This document shows positions 16,933 to 25,164 of a stretch of DNA of 64,000 nucleotides, one piece after another. The notes beneath the pieces were generated by a model. It had not been told where the DNA came from. It ran no database searches and saw only the letters and a program-made list of their open reading frames with translations. Source of the DNA: Salinisphaera orenii subsp. halophila YIM 95161 (GTDB lineage: Bacteria > Pseudomonadota > Gammaproteobacteria > Nevskiales > Salinisphaeraceae). The position numbers and the translations under genes are program-made. Each line of letters opens with the position of its first letter. Within the stretch, counting starts at the first letter, position 1. The DNA lies in contig NZ_AYKF01000001.1 of assembly GCF_003732545.1 (NCBI RefSeq), positions 186,001 to 250,000 on the forward strand, in the 5' to 3' direction.

Positions 16933-17703
16933 ACCGACCGCCTCGAACGATTCCGGCAGGATCTGGCCGCCGTCGATCACGAGCGTCTGGCCGGTGACAT
17001 AGCCCGCCTCACGCGAGGCGAAATAGAGCGCGGCGTTGGCGATGTCCGCCACCCCGCCCAGGCGCTTGAGCGGGATCGCCGCGGCCATCTGGCGCAGATA
17101 GTCCTCGCCCATCTCCTCGAGGCCTTCGGTGACGATGTTGCCGGGCATGACCGCGTTGACGGTGATGCCGTACTTCGCGAGCTCGATCGCCGCGGTCCGG
17201 ATGAAGCCGAGCTGACCGGCCTTGCTCGCCCCGTAATGCGTCCAGCCGGGGAAACCGGTGATCGGCCCGGTGATCGACGAGGTGACGACCACGCGCCCGG
17301 CCTCGCTCTGCTTGAGCGCCGGAATCGCGGCCTGCACGCTCAGAAAGCAGCCCTTGAGATTGGTATCGACAACCTCGTCCCACTGCGCTTCGGTCATCTG
17401 CTCCAGACTCGTATCCGGAAAGATGCCGGCATTGGCACAGAGCACGTCCAGCCCGCCGTACAGTTCGACCGCGCGATCGACCGCGGCGACGAGCTGGTCG
17501 CGGTCGGTCACGTCGGCCACCGTGACAGCGGCCGTGCCGCCCTCGGCCTGGATGGCGTCGACCGCGGCCTGGGCGCCCTCCTGCGAGCGCGCGGCAATCA
17601 GCACGCGGGCGCCGGCGGCGGCGAACCCCTGCGCGATGCCCTTGCCGATACCGCGACTGGCGCCGGTGACCAGCACCGAGCGGCCTTTGATGGAGGAAAT
17701 CAT
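16930..17703 (-). CDS. Short-chain dehydrogenase/reductase (FabG-like)
   Basis: A 257-residue classical SDR. It has the nucleotide-binding TGASRGIG at 13-20, NAG at about 91-93, and the catalytic Ser about 143, Tyr157 and Lys161 (YGASK). It is the last gene of a three-gene operon behind an APH-type kinase and a class III PLP enzyme, 26 bp after the latter. In that setting it more likely reduces or oxidises a catabolic carbonyl intermediate than acts in fatty acid synthesis, although the sequence alone would be called 3-oxoacyl-ACP reductase-like. Its TAG stop abuts element copy C. Confidence 0.88.
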   Translation of the reverse strand: MISSIKGRSVLVTGASRGIGKGIAQGFAAAGARVLIAARSQEGAQAAVDAIQAEGGTAAVTVADVTDRDQLVAAVDRAVELYGGLDVLCANAGIFPDTSLEQMTEAQWDEVVDTNLKGCFLSVQAAIPALKQSEAGRVVVTSSITGPITGFPGWTHYGASKAGQLGFIRTAAIELAKYGITVNAVMPGNIVTEGLEEMGEDYLRQMAAAIPLKRLGGVADIANAALYFASREAGYVTGQTLVIDGGQILPESFEAVG

Positions 17704-17729
17704 GGCGGACTCCGGTTGAAACGAATCGG

Positions 17730-18983
17730 TCAGGCGGCGGCCAGCTCGGCGCGGGCGGCCTCGATGGCGACATCCAGCCGGGCGATGACGTCCGCGGCGA
17801 GCGCCTCGTCCATCAACAGGCCGGCCTTGAACTGCAGCACCGCGGGGTTGAGCGCCGAGAAGATCGCCCAGACGCCGTGTTCGTAGAGCGCGCGGGTGAC
17901 CGGCTCGGCGCCGCGCGGGTGATCGAATTCCAGGCCCATGATCAGCCCGTTCCGGCGCACGCCGGTGAAGAATCCCGCGTGCTTTTGCTGCAGCTCGGAG
18001 AGCGCGCGCTCGAAATAGTCGGACAGGGCCGCCACGTTGGCGCGGGTCTCGGGACGCTGGCTGATCTCGAGCACCTTGAGCGCGGCCGCGCAGCCGATCT
18101 CCGCGCCGCCGAAGGTCGACATATGCGCCCAGCCGTCCTCGTTGAGCCAGGGCGCGGCCTCGGCGCGGGCGAGCACCGCCGCGATCGGATAGATGCCGCC
18201 CGACAGCCCCTTGCCGGTCACCAGCAGATCCGGTTCGACGCCGTAGCCGGTGATCGCCCACATCGACCCGGTACGCATGAGCCCGGTCTGGACCTCGTCG
18301 GCGATATAGAGCGCGCCGTAGCGCTCGCACAGCGCCTTCACCGCCGCGAGATAGCCGGGCTCGGGCATGGGGAAACCGTAGGTGGCCGGAATCGTCTCCA
18401 TGATCACGCAGGCCGCGTCGCCGCCCGCGAGCGCGGCTTCCATCGCCGCCAGATCGTTGAACGGCACCTGGGTGAACTCGTCCGGCGAGGGTTCGCACAG
18501 GAAGATGTCGGCAAAGCGCGGCGCGCCTGCCTGGACCGCCAGCCCGGTGTGGCCGTGATAGCAGTTCTCCAGCGACACGATGCGCCGGCGCCCGGTGGCG
18601 TGGCGCGCGGTCTTGAGGGCGATGTCGATCGCCTCGCCGCCACCGCTGGCGAAGATCGCGTAGTCCAGGTGCGGCGCGGTGGCGATCAGCGCTTCGGCGA
18701 GCTCGGTGCGCATCAGGGAGGGGAAATGATGGTTGCCGATGTCGAAGCGCTGCATGGCCTCGGTCACCGCGGCGATGACCTCCGGATTGCGGTGGCCGAG
18801 GTTGTAGACCCCGCCGTTGAGATGCATGTTGATCAGCCGCGCGCCGTCGAGATCGTTGAAGCAGTAGCCCTCGCGCGCGTCGAGCACGATATCCACGCCG
18901 CGGTTCTGCCATTCCTGGGTCTTGTGCGGGTTCCACACCCGCTTGCTGCGTTCGAGAAAGGCGCGTTTGGTATCCGATGTCAT
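17730..18983 (-). CDS. Class III PLP-dependent aminotransferase-family enzyme (possible phospho-lyase)
   Basis: A 417-residue fold-type I PLP enzyme. The cofactor site is complete: SGGGEAIDIALKTAR, the ENCYHGHTGLA motif, ADEVQ with Asp at about 229, and the Schiff-base Lys at about 258 in TGKGLSGGIYP. The family includes omega-aminotransferases and also phospho-lyases acting on phosphoethanolamine or phosphohydroxylysine. The gene follows an APH/hydroxylysine-kinase-like gene by 25 bp. This pairing is what is expected for a kinase followed by a phospho-lyase, so I infer it may eliminate phosphate and ammonia from a phosphorylated amino alcohol. Plain transamination is the alternative. Confidence 0.85.
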   Translation of the reverse strand: MTSDTKRAFLERSKRVWNPHKTQEWQNRGVDIVLDAREGYCFNDLDGARLINMHLNGGVYNLGHRNPEVIAAVTEAMQRFDIGNHHFPSLMRTELAEALIATAPHLDYAIFASGGGEAIDIALKTARHATGRRRIVSLENCYHGHTGLAVQAGAPRFADIFLCEPSPDEFTQVPFNDLAAMEAALAGGDAACVIMETIPATYGFPMPEPGYLAAVKALCERYGALYIADEVQTGLMRTGSMWAITGYGVEPDLLVTGKGLSGGIYPIAAVLARAEAAPWLNEDGWAHMSTFGGAEIGCAAALKVLEISQRPETRANVAALSDYFERALSELQQKHAGFFTGVRRNGLIMGLEFDHPRGAEPVTRALYEHGVWAIFSALNPAVLQFKAGLLMDEALAADVIARLDVAIEAARAELAAA

Positions 18984-19008
18984 GCAGTGTTCCTCGAGCG
19001 GAGGCGGG

Positions 19009-20073
19009 TCAGGCGAAGCGGGCGCGATAACGCTCGGCGAGCGCGACGGTGTCGCGGGCGAACGACTCGCCCTGTTCGATGGCCATGTCCGCGCTCGGAT
19101 GGGTGGCGATCCAGCCGAGCAGGGTCATCCGGCGCATCATGATGAAAGTGGGGATCTCGGCTTCGTCGGCGGCGTCGAGCGTGCCGATCTCGCGATAGCC
19201 GCGCAGCCAGGCGGCGACGAGCGCGTCGATGTCGTCGCGGGTCTCGATGAAGCTCAGCGCGGTGGCCAGATCGTAGAGATGCCAGCCCAGACCGCAGTCG
19301 TCGAAATCGATGATATGGGTGGTGTCGCCGTCGACGAGCAGATTGGCCAGGCGCAGATCGGCGTGGATCAGGCCGAAGCGCTGCGGCGCGGTGCCGTAGC
19401 CGGCCAGCCGTTCGCGGATGCAGGCGGCGGTGGCCTCGAGCACGGCGCGATCCGCCGCGTCGAGCCCGGGCGCCTGCTGCCAATGGCCGAGATGCGAGCG
19501 CGTGCCCAGACAGCCGTCGAAATCCCAGACCAGACGCTCGAAGAAGTCCGGCCGCTGCCAGTGCGCCGCATGCGTGTGCAGCCGCGCGGTCAGGCGCCCG
19601 AGCTGCTCGAACGGGCCGGCCAGCGCGTTCTCGTCGGGCTCGGCGCCGGGAATGAAATGAAACAGATCGACGAAACGCGACTCGGCCAGTGCCGGCGTGT
19701 CCACGCACTGCACGAAGCCACCGTCGGCACCGGCGATCGCCTGCGGCGTGTCGATGCCGGCCTCCTCGCGCAGTGCCGCCATCCAGGCCAGTTCGGTCTC
19801 GATGCCGGCACGCGAGTGATAGCCGGTGCGGTGTACCCGCAGCGCGGCCGGAGCCTCCAGCGTGGGCGCATCCACACGATAGGTCGCGTTCTCGGACAGG
19901 CTGAGCAGCCGAAGCGCGCTATCGGCCGGCAGATTCCAGCGGGCCAGCGCGCGCCGTGCCACATCATCGAGATGGGCGCGTTGCGCCGCCGCGTCCAACT
20001 GATCGAAGGCGCGATCGGCCGCCGGCGCCGGAAGATCGCCTCGGGATCGGGTGACGTTGCTCGGCTGCTTCAT
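19009..20073 (-). CDS. APH-family small-molecule kinase (hydroxylysine/homoserine kinase-like)
   Basis: A 354-residue aminoglycoside-phosphotransferase-fold kinase. The catalytic loop reads IHADLRLANLLVDG (HxDxxxxN pattern) and the metal-binding motif IIDFDDCG follows. Relatives phosphorylate small hydroxylated amines and amino acids such as homoserine, choline or 5-hydroxylysine. The ATG at 20073 follows an AAGGA; the longer frame upstream is rejected. It heads the operon kinase, PLP enzyme, SDR, and is divergent from a DeoR regulator. DeoR proteins commonly sense phosphorylated metabolites, so the product of this kinase is a reasonable inducer candidate. It is unlikely to be an antibiotic-resistance gene in this context. 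Confidence 0.85.
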   Translation of the reverse strand: MKQPSNVTRSRGDLPAPAADRAFDQLDAAAQRAHLDDVARRALARWNLPADSALRLLSLSENATYRVDAPTLEAPAALRVHRTGYHSRAGIETELAWMAALREEAGIDTPQAIAGADGGFVQCVDTPALAESRFVDLFHFIPGAEPDENALAGPFEQLGRLTARLHTHAAHWQRPDFFERLVWDFDGCLGTRSHLGHWQQAPGLDAADRAVLEATAACIRERLAGYGTAPQRFGLIHADLRLANLLVDGDTTHIIDFDDCGLGWHLYDLATALSFIETRDDIDALVAAWLRGYREIGTLDAADEAEIPTFIMMRRMTLLGWIATHPSADMAIEQGESFARDTVALAERYRARFA

Positions 20074-20235
20074 GACACGTCCTTGATAGCAGATCGACAT
20101 GGTGATCGCCACATTCATGGGCCTGTAAAACCCCAAGCAACTGACATGCCAAAGCAGTTTTGTCCCGTATGACCATGTTTTACCGAGAATCAGGTCGCCG
20201 GCGACGGGAGCCGTCTTTGCACTATCGCGTGACCA

Positions 20236-20285
20236 ACACCACATAGAAGTGCGCTATTCGGTCTATTATGTGGCACACACCACAT
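20236..20285. promoter_or_regulatory. Repeated operator-like sites between the kinase operon and the DeoR gene
   Basis: ACACCACAT occurs at 20236-20244 and again at 20277-20285, 41 bp apart (about four helical turns), and the inverted half ATGTGG lies at 20268-20273. The repeats sit on one face of the DNA in the divergent spacer, typical for DeoR-family looping or tandem operators. The 20268 ATG lies inside one half-site, which argues that translation of the regulator begins further down. Confidence 0.5.
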
Positions 20286-20306
20286 TCGTTAGCCCGGGCC
20301 CTGCGC

Positions 20307-21095
20307 ATGAGCACGACCGAATCACGCGAACGCACGCCCCGAGCCCGGCGCCGGGCGGATATCCGGGCGCTGCTGGCTTCGCAGCCGATGGTACGAATCG
20401 GCGCCCTGGCCGCGCGCTTTCACGTGTCCGCCGAAACCATTCGCCGCGATATCGACGCCATGGCCGCCGAGGGCCTGCTCGCGCGCACCTACGGCGGCGC
20501 CGCCGCCCTGCATACCGCGCGGGAGCCGAGCCTGGGCCAGCGCAGCGAGCTCAACGGGGACGCACGCCGACGCATGGCCGCCCGGGCGGCGGCCCGCGTC
20601 CACGACGGCGAGGTGCTGATGATGGATGCGAGCGCGACCTGTCTGCATCTGGCGCACCGTCTGGTGGTGGAACGCCGCCGGCTGACGATCATCACCAACA
20701 GCGCCACCATGGCCCAGTCGCTGGCTGCCAACCCGGGTTTCGAGATCCTGCTCGCGCCCGGACGTTTCGATGCGCGTGAAAACGCCGGCTACGGCGCGCT
20801 CTGCACCGCATTCGTGGCCCGATTCAACGCCGACCACTGCTTTTCGAGCTGCGGCGCGCTGACCGCGGACGGGCCGACCGAGGTCGGCAGCGATCTCGCG
20901 GCGGTAAAACGGATGATGATCGAACGCGCCCAGCGCACCACCCTGCTCGTCGATCAGGCCAAGTTCGGCCCCGACAAGCTCGAATGCGTATGCGCGCTGA
21001 CCGCGATCGACACGGTGATCTGCGATCAAGCCCCACCGGCATCGCTCGCCGAGGCGTTGCACGGCGCGGGCGTGGCGCTGCATATCGCAGACTAG
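20307..21095 (+). CDS. DeoR/GlpR-family transcriptional regulator
   Basis: A 262-residue DeoR-type regulator. The N-terminal winged helix contains MVRIGALAARFHVSAETIRR, DIDAMAAEGLLARTYGGA, the family signature, at about residues 25-65. The C-terminal ISOCOT-like effector domain ends with TLLVDQAKFGPDKLE and CALTAIDTVICD. I choose the ATG at 20307; an in-frame ATG 39 bp upstream lies inside an operator-like repeat. It is divergent from the kinase/PLP enzyme/SDR operon and very probably represses it. The effector is probably a phosphorylated intermediate, by analogy with other DeoR proteins. Confidence 0.9.
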   Translation: MSTTESRERTPRARRRADIRALLASQPMVRIGALAARFHVSAETIRRDIDAMAAEGLLARTYGGAAALHTAREPSLGQRSELNGDARRRMAARAAARVHDGEVLMMDASATCLHLAHRLVVERRRLTIITNSATMAQSLAANPGFEILLAPGRFDARENAGYGALCTAFVARFNADHCFSSCGALTADGPTEVGSDLAAVKRMMIERAQRTTLLVDQAKFGPDKLECVCALTAIDTVICDQAPPASLAEALHGAGVALHIAD

Positions 21096-21481
21096 TGGCC
21101 GTCGATCCGAGGCGTCCATCATGCCTCGGCGCGGCGCCGGGCAGCGGCGCCCGAACGCGTTTAGCGACGGCATGGTCCCGGCCGAGCGGCGTCCCGCTGC
21201 GCTCGGCTCGGCCAAAGGCCCGAGGCACCGAGGCACCGAGGCGCCGCATCGGCGCAGGGGCGAACGTCCTTTCCCGAGACGCACTTCGCCGGGCGCGCAA
21301 CGATAAGCGGGGGCGCCCAGCGGCGCGCCAGCCGGGCTGGATCGCATCGGGCGATTGATTCCCGTCTCGATGATTGCCGGTACGAGGCGTCCGGCGCCCG
21401 CCGACCACCCGGCTCGACATCGGCGACGATCGTTATCCGGCCGACGGGCGCTTGAACGGCCCGCGGCGGCGTCTCATCCCG
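21096..21481. other. Intergenic stretch between convergent genes
   Basis: About 390 bp downstream of the DeoR gene. A small direct repeat (GAGGCACC region, about 21220-21245) is visible. I see no gene, terminator or RNA. Confidence 0.5.
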
Positions 21482-21784
21482 CTAGATCTTGACGTCGAAG
21501 CCCTCGAACTGCGGCGGGCCGAGGTAGATGTCCTTGCGCGCGCCGGCGTTCGCGTGCGCCTTGCGAAACGCCTCTGACTGCGTCCAGGCCTCGAAGGCCG
21601 CGCGCGATTCCCATTCGGAATGCGAGGCGAACAGCGTGTGCTCGTCGGTGGTCGCCCCCTGGAGCAGGTTGAACTGCCGAAAGCCCGGCACGTCCTGCAG
21701 ATGGGTGTCGCGCTCGCGCCAGATGGCGAGGAATTCCTCTTCGCAGCCGGGCTTGATCCGGAAACGGTTCATGGCGATGAACAT
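21482..21784 (-). CDS. IsdG-like antibiotic-biosynthesis-monooxygenase-fold protein (possible heme-degrading)
   Basis: A 100-residue ferredoxin-fold ABM-domain protein. It keeps all three residues that define IsdG-type heme oxygenases at almost the same numbers: Asn6 (FIAMNRF), Trp67 (AFEAWTQSEAF) and His77 (RKAHANAG). IsdG enzymes open the heme ring in the cytosol to release iron. The match in spacing is the best evidence; other ABM proteins lack the triad. No heme uptake genes are nearby, so iron control is not visible locally. The 21784 ATG is a short distance from the divergent AEC transporter. Confidence 0.78.
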   Translation of the reverse strand: MFIAMNRFRIKPGCEEEFLAIWRERDTHLQDVPGFRQFNLLQGATTDEHTLFASHSEWESRAAFEAWTQSEAFRKAHANAGARKDIYLGPPQFEGFDVKI

Positions 21785-21917
21785 GGCGTTCTCTCATGGC
21801 GAAATACGGCGCCCGAGTATACGCATGCGCCCGCCCGTCGATGGCGGGCATTCGTTGCGCAATACAGCTAGACTGTGCCGCCTTGTATCGCCCGCCCACG
21901 GCCCGCCGGGAGCTGAC

Positions 21918-22790
21918 GTGCTGATTCGGATTCTAGAGATCACGGTGCCGGTGTTCGGCGTCATCGCGCTGGCCTACGCCTACGGGCGCAAGCGCCCGAC
22001 CGATCTGCGCGACGCCAATCGCCTGAACATCATCATCTTCACGCCGGCGCTGATCTTCCACGCGCTCACCGAACGCTCGGCCGGCGGCGACGATTTCGTG
22101 ATCGCGGCCGTCGGCGCGGCGGTGATCGTGCTCGGTTCGGGACTGCTCGCCTGGATCTGGGTCCGCGCGACCGGGCGCGTCCCGGCGATCTACATCGGCC
22201 CCGCGATGTTCAACAACTGCGGCAATCTGGGCCTGCCGCTGGCGATTCTCGCCTTCGGCGAGGACGCCCTGCCGCTGGCGGTGGTGCTGCTGGTCACCGA
22301 GAACCTGCTGCAGTTCACCCTCGGGCTGTGGCTGCTGGGCGACGCCATCCGCCTGCGACGCCTGCTCACCAATCCGATGCTGGTCGCGACCTTCGCCGGG
22401 GTGCTGTTCATGGTCATGGACTGGCATGCGCCGGCGATGATCGAGCCGGGCATCCGCATGCTCGGCGAGATCTCGATTCCGCTGATGCTGGTCGCCCTCG
22501 GGGTGCGTCTGGCCGACGGCGCGCCGGGCCAGTGGACGGCCGGCTTCTGGGGCGGCCTCGCCTGCCCGGTGACCGGTCTGCTCGTGGCGGTGCCGTGGGT
22601 GTGGATCACGCAGCCGGAGCCGCCGCTGGCCGCATTGCTGATCGTGTTCGGCGCGCTGCCGCCGGCGGTGCTCAACTACATGCTCGCCGAGCAGTTCGAG
22701 ATCGCGCCGCAGCAGGTCGCGGCGATCGTGGCGGTCGGCCATGTGGTCGCGCTGGCGGTGATACCGCTGACGCTGTACTGGGTGCTCTAG
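21918..22790 (+). CDS. AEC (auxin efflux carrier)-family transporter
   Basis: A 290-residue inner-membrane protein with about ten hydrophobic segments. It shows the PF03547 pattern: a short N-terminal helix (ILEITVPVFGVIALAYAYG), a central MFNNCGNLGLPLAILAFGE with the conserved Asn-rich bend, and the final LLIVFGALPPAVLNYMLAEQ block. Members move organic anions or other metabolites. The GTG at 21918 is chosen because it begins the first membrane helix and GGGAG precedes it; the longer open frame is the shadow of the ABM gene. The substrate is unknown. Confidence 0.87.
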   Translation: MLIRILEITVPVFGVIALAYAYGRKRPTDLRDANRLNIIIFTPALIFHALTERSAGGDDFVIAAVGAAVIVLGSGLLAWIWVRATGRVPAIYIGPAMFNNCGNLGLPLAILAFGEDALPLAVVLLVTENLLQFTLGLWLLGDAIRLRRLLTNPMLVATFAGVLFMVMDWHAPAMIEPGIRMLGEISIPLMLVALGVRLADGAPGQWTAGFWGGLACPVTGLLVAVPWVWITQPEPPLAALLIVFGALPPAVLNYMLAEQFEIAPQQVAAIVAVGHVVALAVIPLTLYWVL

Positions 22791-23211
22791 CCTCGACTCA
22801 GCGACGAAGGAGACGCCACACCGTTCGTCGATAGCGCGCATCTGACAAGGTGAGGGGCGTGCCGGGGCCGTGGCTGAGGGCGTGATCGCCGCGGTCATCG
22901 AGACCCTGGATGGCCCTGCCGACGATCGCTAGCTGATGCGGCAAGACCCGCCGCAGGCGTTGCCGTTGCAGACGCACGAACACGACCGGATGATGACGTC
23001 GCTGATCGTGCGCGGCGGCACTGCCGCTGCGCAGCAGCCGGCCTTTCATGCGCGGTGTACCGGGCATCGCGCGGCCCACCCCGGCCAGCGATGCGGCAAA
23101 CGTGAGGACCACGATCGCCGGGAACCGGTCTATCGATGGGTCGTTCGATTGCGGCCACGGCCGGCGCGACCAGAGCCCGCTTGATCGGCTGCTGTGCAAA
23201 CGCCGGCCATG
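22791..23211. other. Intergenic stretch without a gene
   Basis: About 420 bp between the AEC transporter and the old-yellow-enzyme terminator. A minus-strand open frame (22798-23232) crosses it, but its translation is Arg-rich with no family resemblance. Confidence 0.45.
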
Positions 23212-23243
23212 AAAAAGCGCCGACGGGCACAACCCGCCGACGC
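23212..23243 (-). terminator. Rho-independent terminator after the old yellow enzyme gene
   Basis: On the minus strand, GCGTCGGCGGG pairs with CCCGTCGGCGC over 11 positions (two G-U wobbles) around a five-base loop and is followed by five Ts. It lies 27 bp past the stop of the gene at 23270. Confidence 0.82.
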
Positions 23244-23269
23244 TGCGAAAACCGACCGCGTACGTCGAA

Positions 23270-24385
23270 TCAGGCGCTGGCCTGCTCGCTCAGGGTCGGA
23301 TAGTCGGTATAGCCTTTCTCGTCGCCGCCGTAGTAGGTGGCCGCATCCGGCTCGTTGAGCTCGGCGCCGACACGAAAACGCTCAACCAGATCCGGGTTGG
23401 CGATATACGGACGGCCGAAGGCGGCGCCGTCGCCGAGGCCCTTCTCGATCAGCGCTTCGGTGCGCTCTGCGGTGTAGTGGCCACAGAAGATCAGCGCGCC
23501 GCTGGCGAAACGTTCGCGCATGGCCTGGCGGAACTCGTCGGTGAGCTTGATATCGCCGCCGGCCCAGTCGGGCTCGTTGATATGCAGATAGGCCAGGCCG
23601 CGTTTATCGAGCTGCTCGGCCATGTAGAAGGCCATCGCCTTGGGCTCGTCGTCGGTCAGGCCGAAGATCTCGATGAACGGCGACATGCGGATGCCGACAC
23701 GATCGGCGCCCATCACTTCGACTACGGCGTCCACGACTTCCAGCGGCAGGCGGGCGCGGTTCTCGATCGAACCACCGTAGGCGTCGGTGCGCTTGTTGGA
23801 ACCCGTGGCCATGAACTGCTGCAGCAGATAGGCGTTGGCCGCGTGCACTTCCACCATGTCGAAGCCGGCGCGCTTGGCGCGCTGCGCAGCCTGGCGATAT
23901 TCCTCGATGACCTCGGGAATCTCCTTGGTCTCGAGCGCACGCGGCGTGGCCGAGTCCTGCAGACCTTCGCTGCCGTCCTCGAACTGGACATAGGACTGGG
24001 CGCCTTCGCCGCGGATCGCGCTGGGTGCTACCGGCTTGCGCCCGTCCGGGTGCACCATTTCGTGGCCCACGCGGCCGACGTGCCAGAGCTGCAGCGCCAT
24101 GCGACCGCCGGCTTCGTGCACGGCGTCGACCACGCCCTTCCAGCCGGCTTCCTGTTCGTCGGTGAACATGCTTGGCGTGAAGACATAGCCGCGCGCGGAT
24201 TCGGAGATGTTGGTCGCCTCCGAGATGATCATGCCGGCGCCGGCGCGCTGGGCATAGTATTCGCGCTGCATCGCGCCGGGGATCTGATCCCGGCAGCGGG
24301 CCCGCGTGAGCGGGGCCATGAGCACGCGGTTGGGCAGCTCGAGCGCGCCGAAGCGCAGCGGGGAAAGCAGTCGATCGAAAGCCAT
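23270..24385 (-). CDS. Old yellow enzyme, NADH:flavin oxidoreductase (NemA-like alkene reductase)
   Basis: A 371-residue FMN-binding TIM barrel. Family blocks are LFGALELPNRVLMAPLTRAR-type start (RFGALELPNRVLMAPLTR), GRMALQLWHVGR, the active-site region EVHAANAYLLQQF, YGGSIENRAR, and AFGRPYIANPD at the phosphate site. NemA-like enzymes reduce activated C=C bonds, nitrate esters or N-ethylmaleimide using NAD(P)H. His and Asn in HAAN match the substrate-anchoring pair. AGGAG lies before the ATG at 24385, so the longer upstream frame is not used. No nemR-like repressor is adjacent. A good terminator follows. Confidence 0.92.
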   Translation of the reverse strand: MAFDRLLSPLRFGALELPNRVLMAPLTRARCRDQIPGAMQREYYAQRAGAGMIISEATNISESARGYVFTPSMFTDEQEAGWKGVVDAVHEAGGRMALQLWHVGRVGHEMVHPDGRKPVAPSAIRGEGAQSYVQFEDGSEGLQDSATPRALETKEIPEVIEEYRQAAQRAKRAGFDMVEVHAANAYLLQQFMATGSNKRTDAYGGSIENRARLPLEVVDAVVEVMGADRVGIRMSPFIEIFGLTDDEPKAMAFYMAEQLDKRGLAYLHINEPDWAGGDIKLTDEFRQAMRERFASGALIFCGHYTAERTEALIEKGLGDGAAFGRPYIANPDLVERFRVGAELNEPDAATYYGGDEKGYTDYPTLSEQASA

Positions 24386-24465
24386 GAGGACTCCTGAAGC
24401 CGTGGTCATCTGATGGTCGGGAGATGGCGTTCGATTGTGAAAAATCAAGTCGTCGGTGCCAGACA

Positions 24466-24496
24466 CGAAAAAGCCCCGCCGAACGCTCGACGGGGC
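24466..24496 (-). terminator. Rho-independent terminator after the azurin gene
   Basis: On the minus strand GCCCCG and CGGGGC arms enclose a GC-rich 12-base loop and are followed by five Ts. It lies about 45 bp past the azurin stop. Confidence 0.78.
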
Positions 24497-24541
24497 CGCG
24501 GTCACGCGTCGGCGGCCGACGTGGGCCGCCACGAGGGCGTA

Positions 24542-24994
24542 TCAGCCCTCCTCGACCGTGAGCGTGCCCTTCATGCCGGCCGCGAGATGGCCGGGGAAGG
24601 TGCAGATGTACTCATAGTCACCCGGCTCTTCCGGCGCGGTGAAAGTCACCTCGTCGGTCTCGCCGCCCGCCACGAGGCCAGTGTGCGCCAGGATCTGGTC
24701 GCTCATGTCCTCGGGAACGTAGTCGTTGTCCTTGGCCTGGGCCGCGGCTTCGTCGATGGCCTTGGCATCGGCGCCCGAATCGAGCAGGAGCCAGTTGTGG
24801 GCCATGGCCGATTCCGGCAGGTCGGTCTTGTTGGTCAGCTTGATCGTGACCTCTTCACCGGGCTTGACGGTGATGTTTTCCTTGCTGAACTTCAGGCTGT
24901 TCATGCCCTCGATCTCGACCGTCTTCGCCTGTGCGGCGAACGCCGAGACGGACAGGACGGCGAACATCACGAGCGCCAGGGTCTTCTTCAACAT
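24542..24994 (-). CDS. azu: Azurin (type I copper electron-transfer protein)
   Basis: A 150-residue periplasmic cupredoxin. A signal peptide (MLKKTLALVMFAVLSVSAFA, then AQA) precedes a mature chain of about 127 residues. The four copper ligands are visible: His66 (AMAHNW), Cys131, His136 and Met141 in YICTFPGHLAAGM. The loop between the Cys and Met ligands has azurin spacing. It shuttles electrons between respiratory or detoxifying enzymes. It is monocistronic, bounded by its own terminator. An upstream in-frame ATG would put ten extra residues before a perfect signal peptide, so 24994 is preferred. Confidence 0.92.
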   Translation of the reverse strand: MLKKTLALVMFAVLSVSAFAAQAKTVEIEGMNSLKFSKENITVKPGEEVTIKLTNKTDLPESAMAHNWLLLDSGADAKAIDEAAAQAKDNDYVPEDMSDQILAHTGLVAGGETDEVTFTAPEEPGDYEYICTFPGHLAAGMKGTLTVEEG

Positions 24995-25164
24995 GCGGAT
25001 CTCCTTGCTTCGTTGTCGTTGCACCATGCAGCGAATCCGGACGTTTTGCAACACCGTTTGATCGCGAGGCGCATCGGGCCTGTGAGCCTACCCATTACGG
25101 CTTCGGCCCACATTCCGATGCTCGCCGTCGCCGGCTGAACGTAACCTGACGACGCCGGCGGTGC

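Noticed and set aside
19009-20073. Aminoglycoside resistance gene
   Set aside because: The APH fold is shared with metabolic kinases. The operon with a PLP enzyme, an SDR and a DeoR regulator points to catabolism.
22798-23232. 144-codon minus-strand frame upstream of the AEC gene end
   Set aside because: Arg/His-rich translation, no recognisable domain, and it overlaps the terminator of the old yellow enzyme gene.
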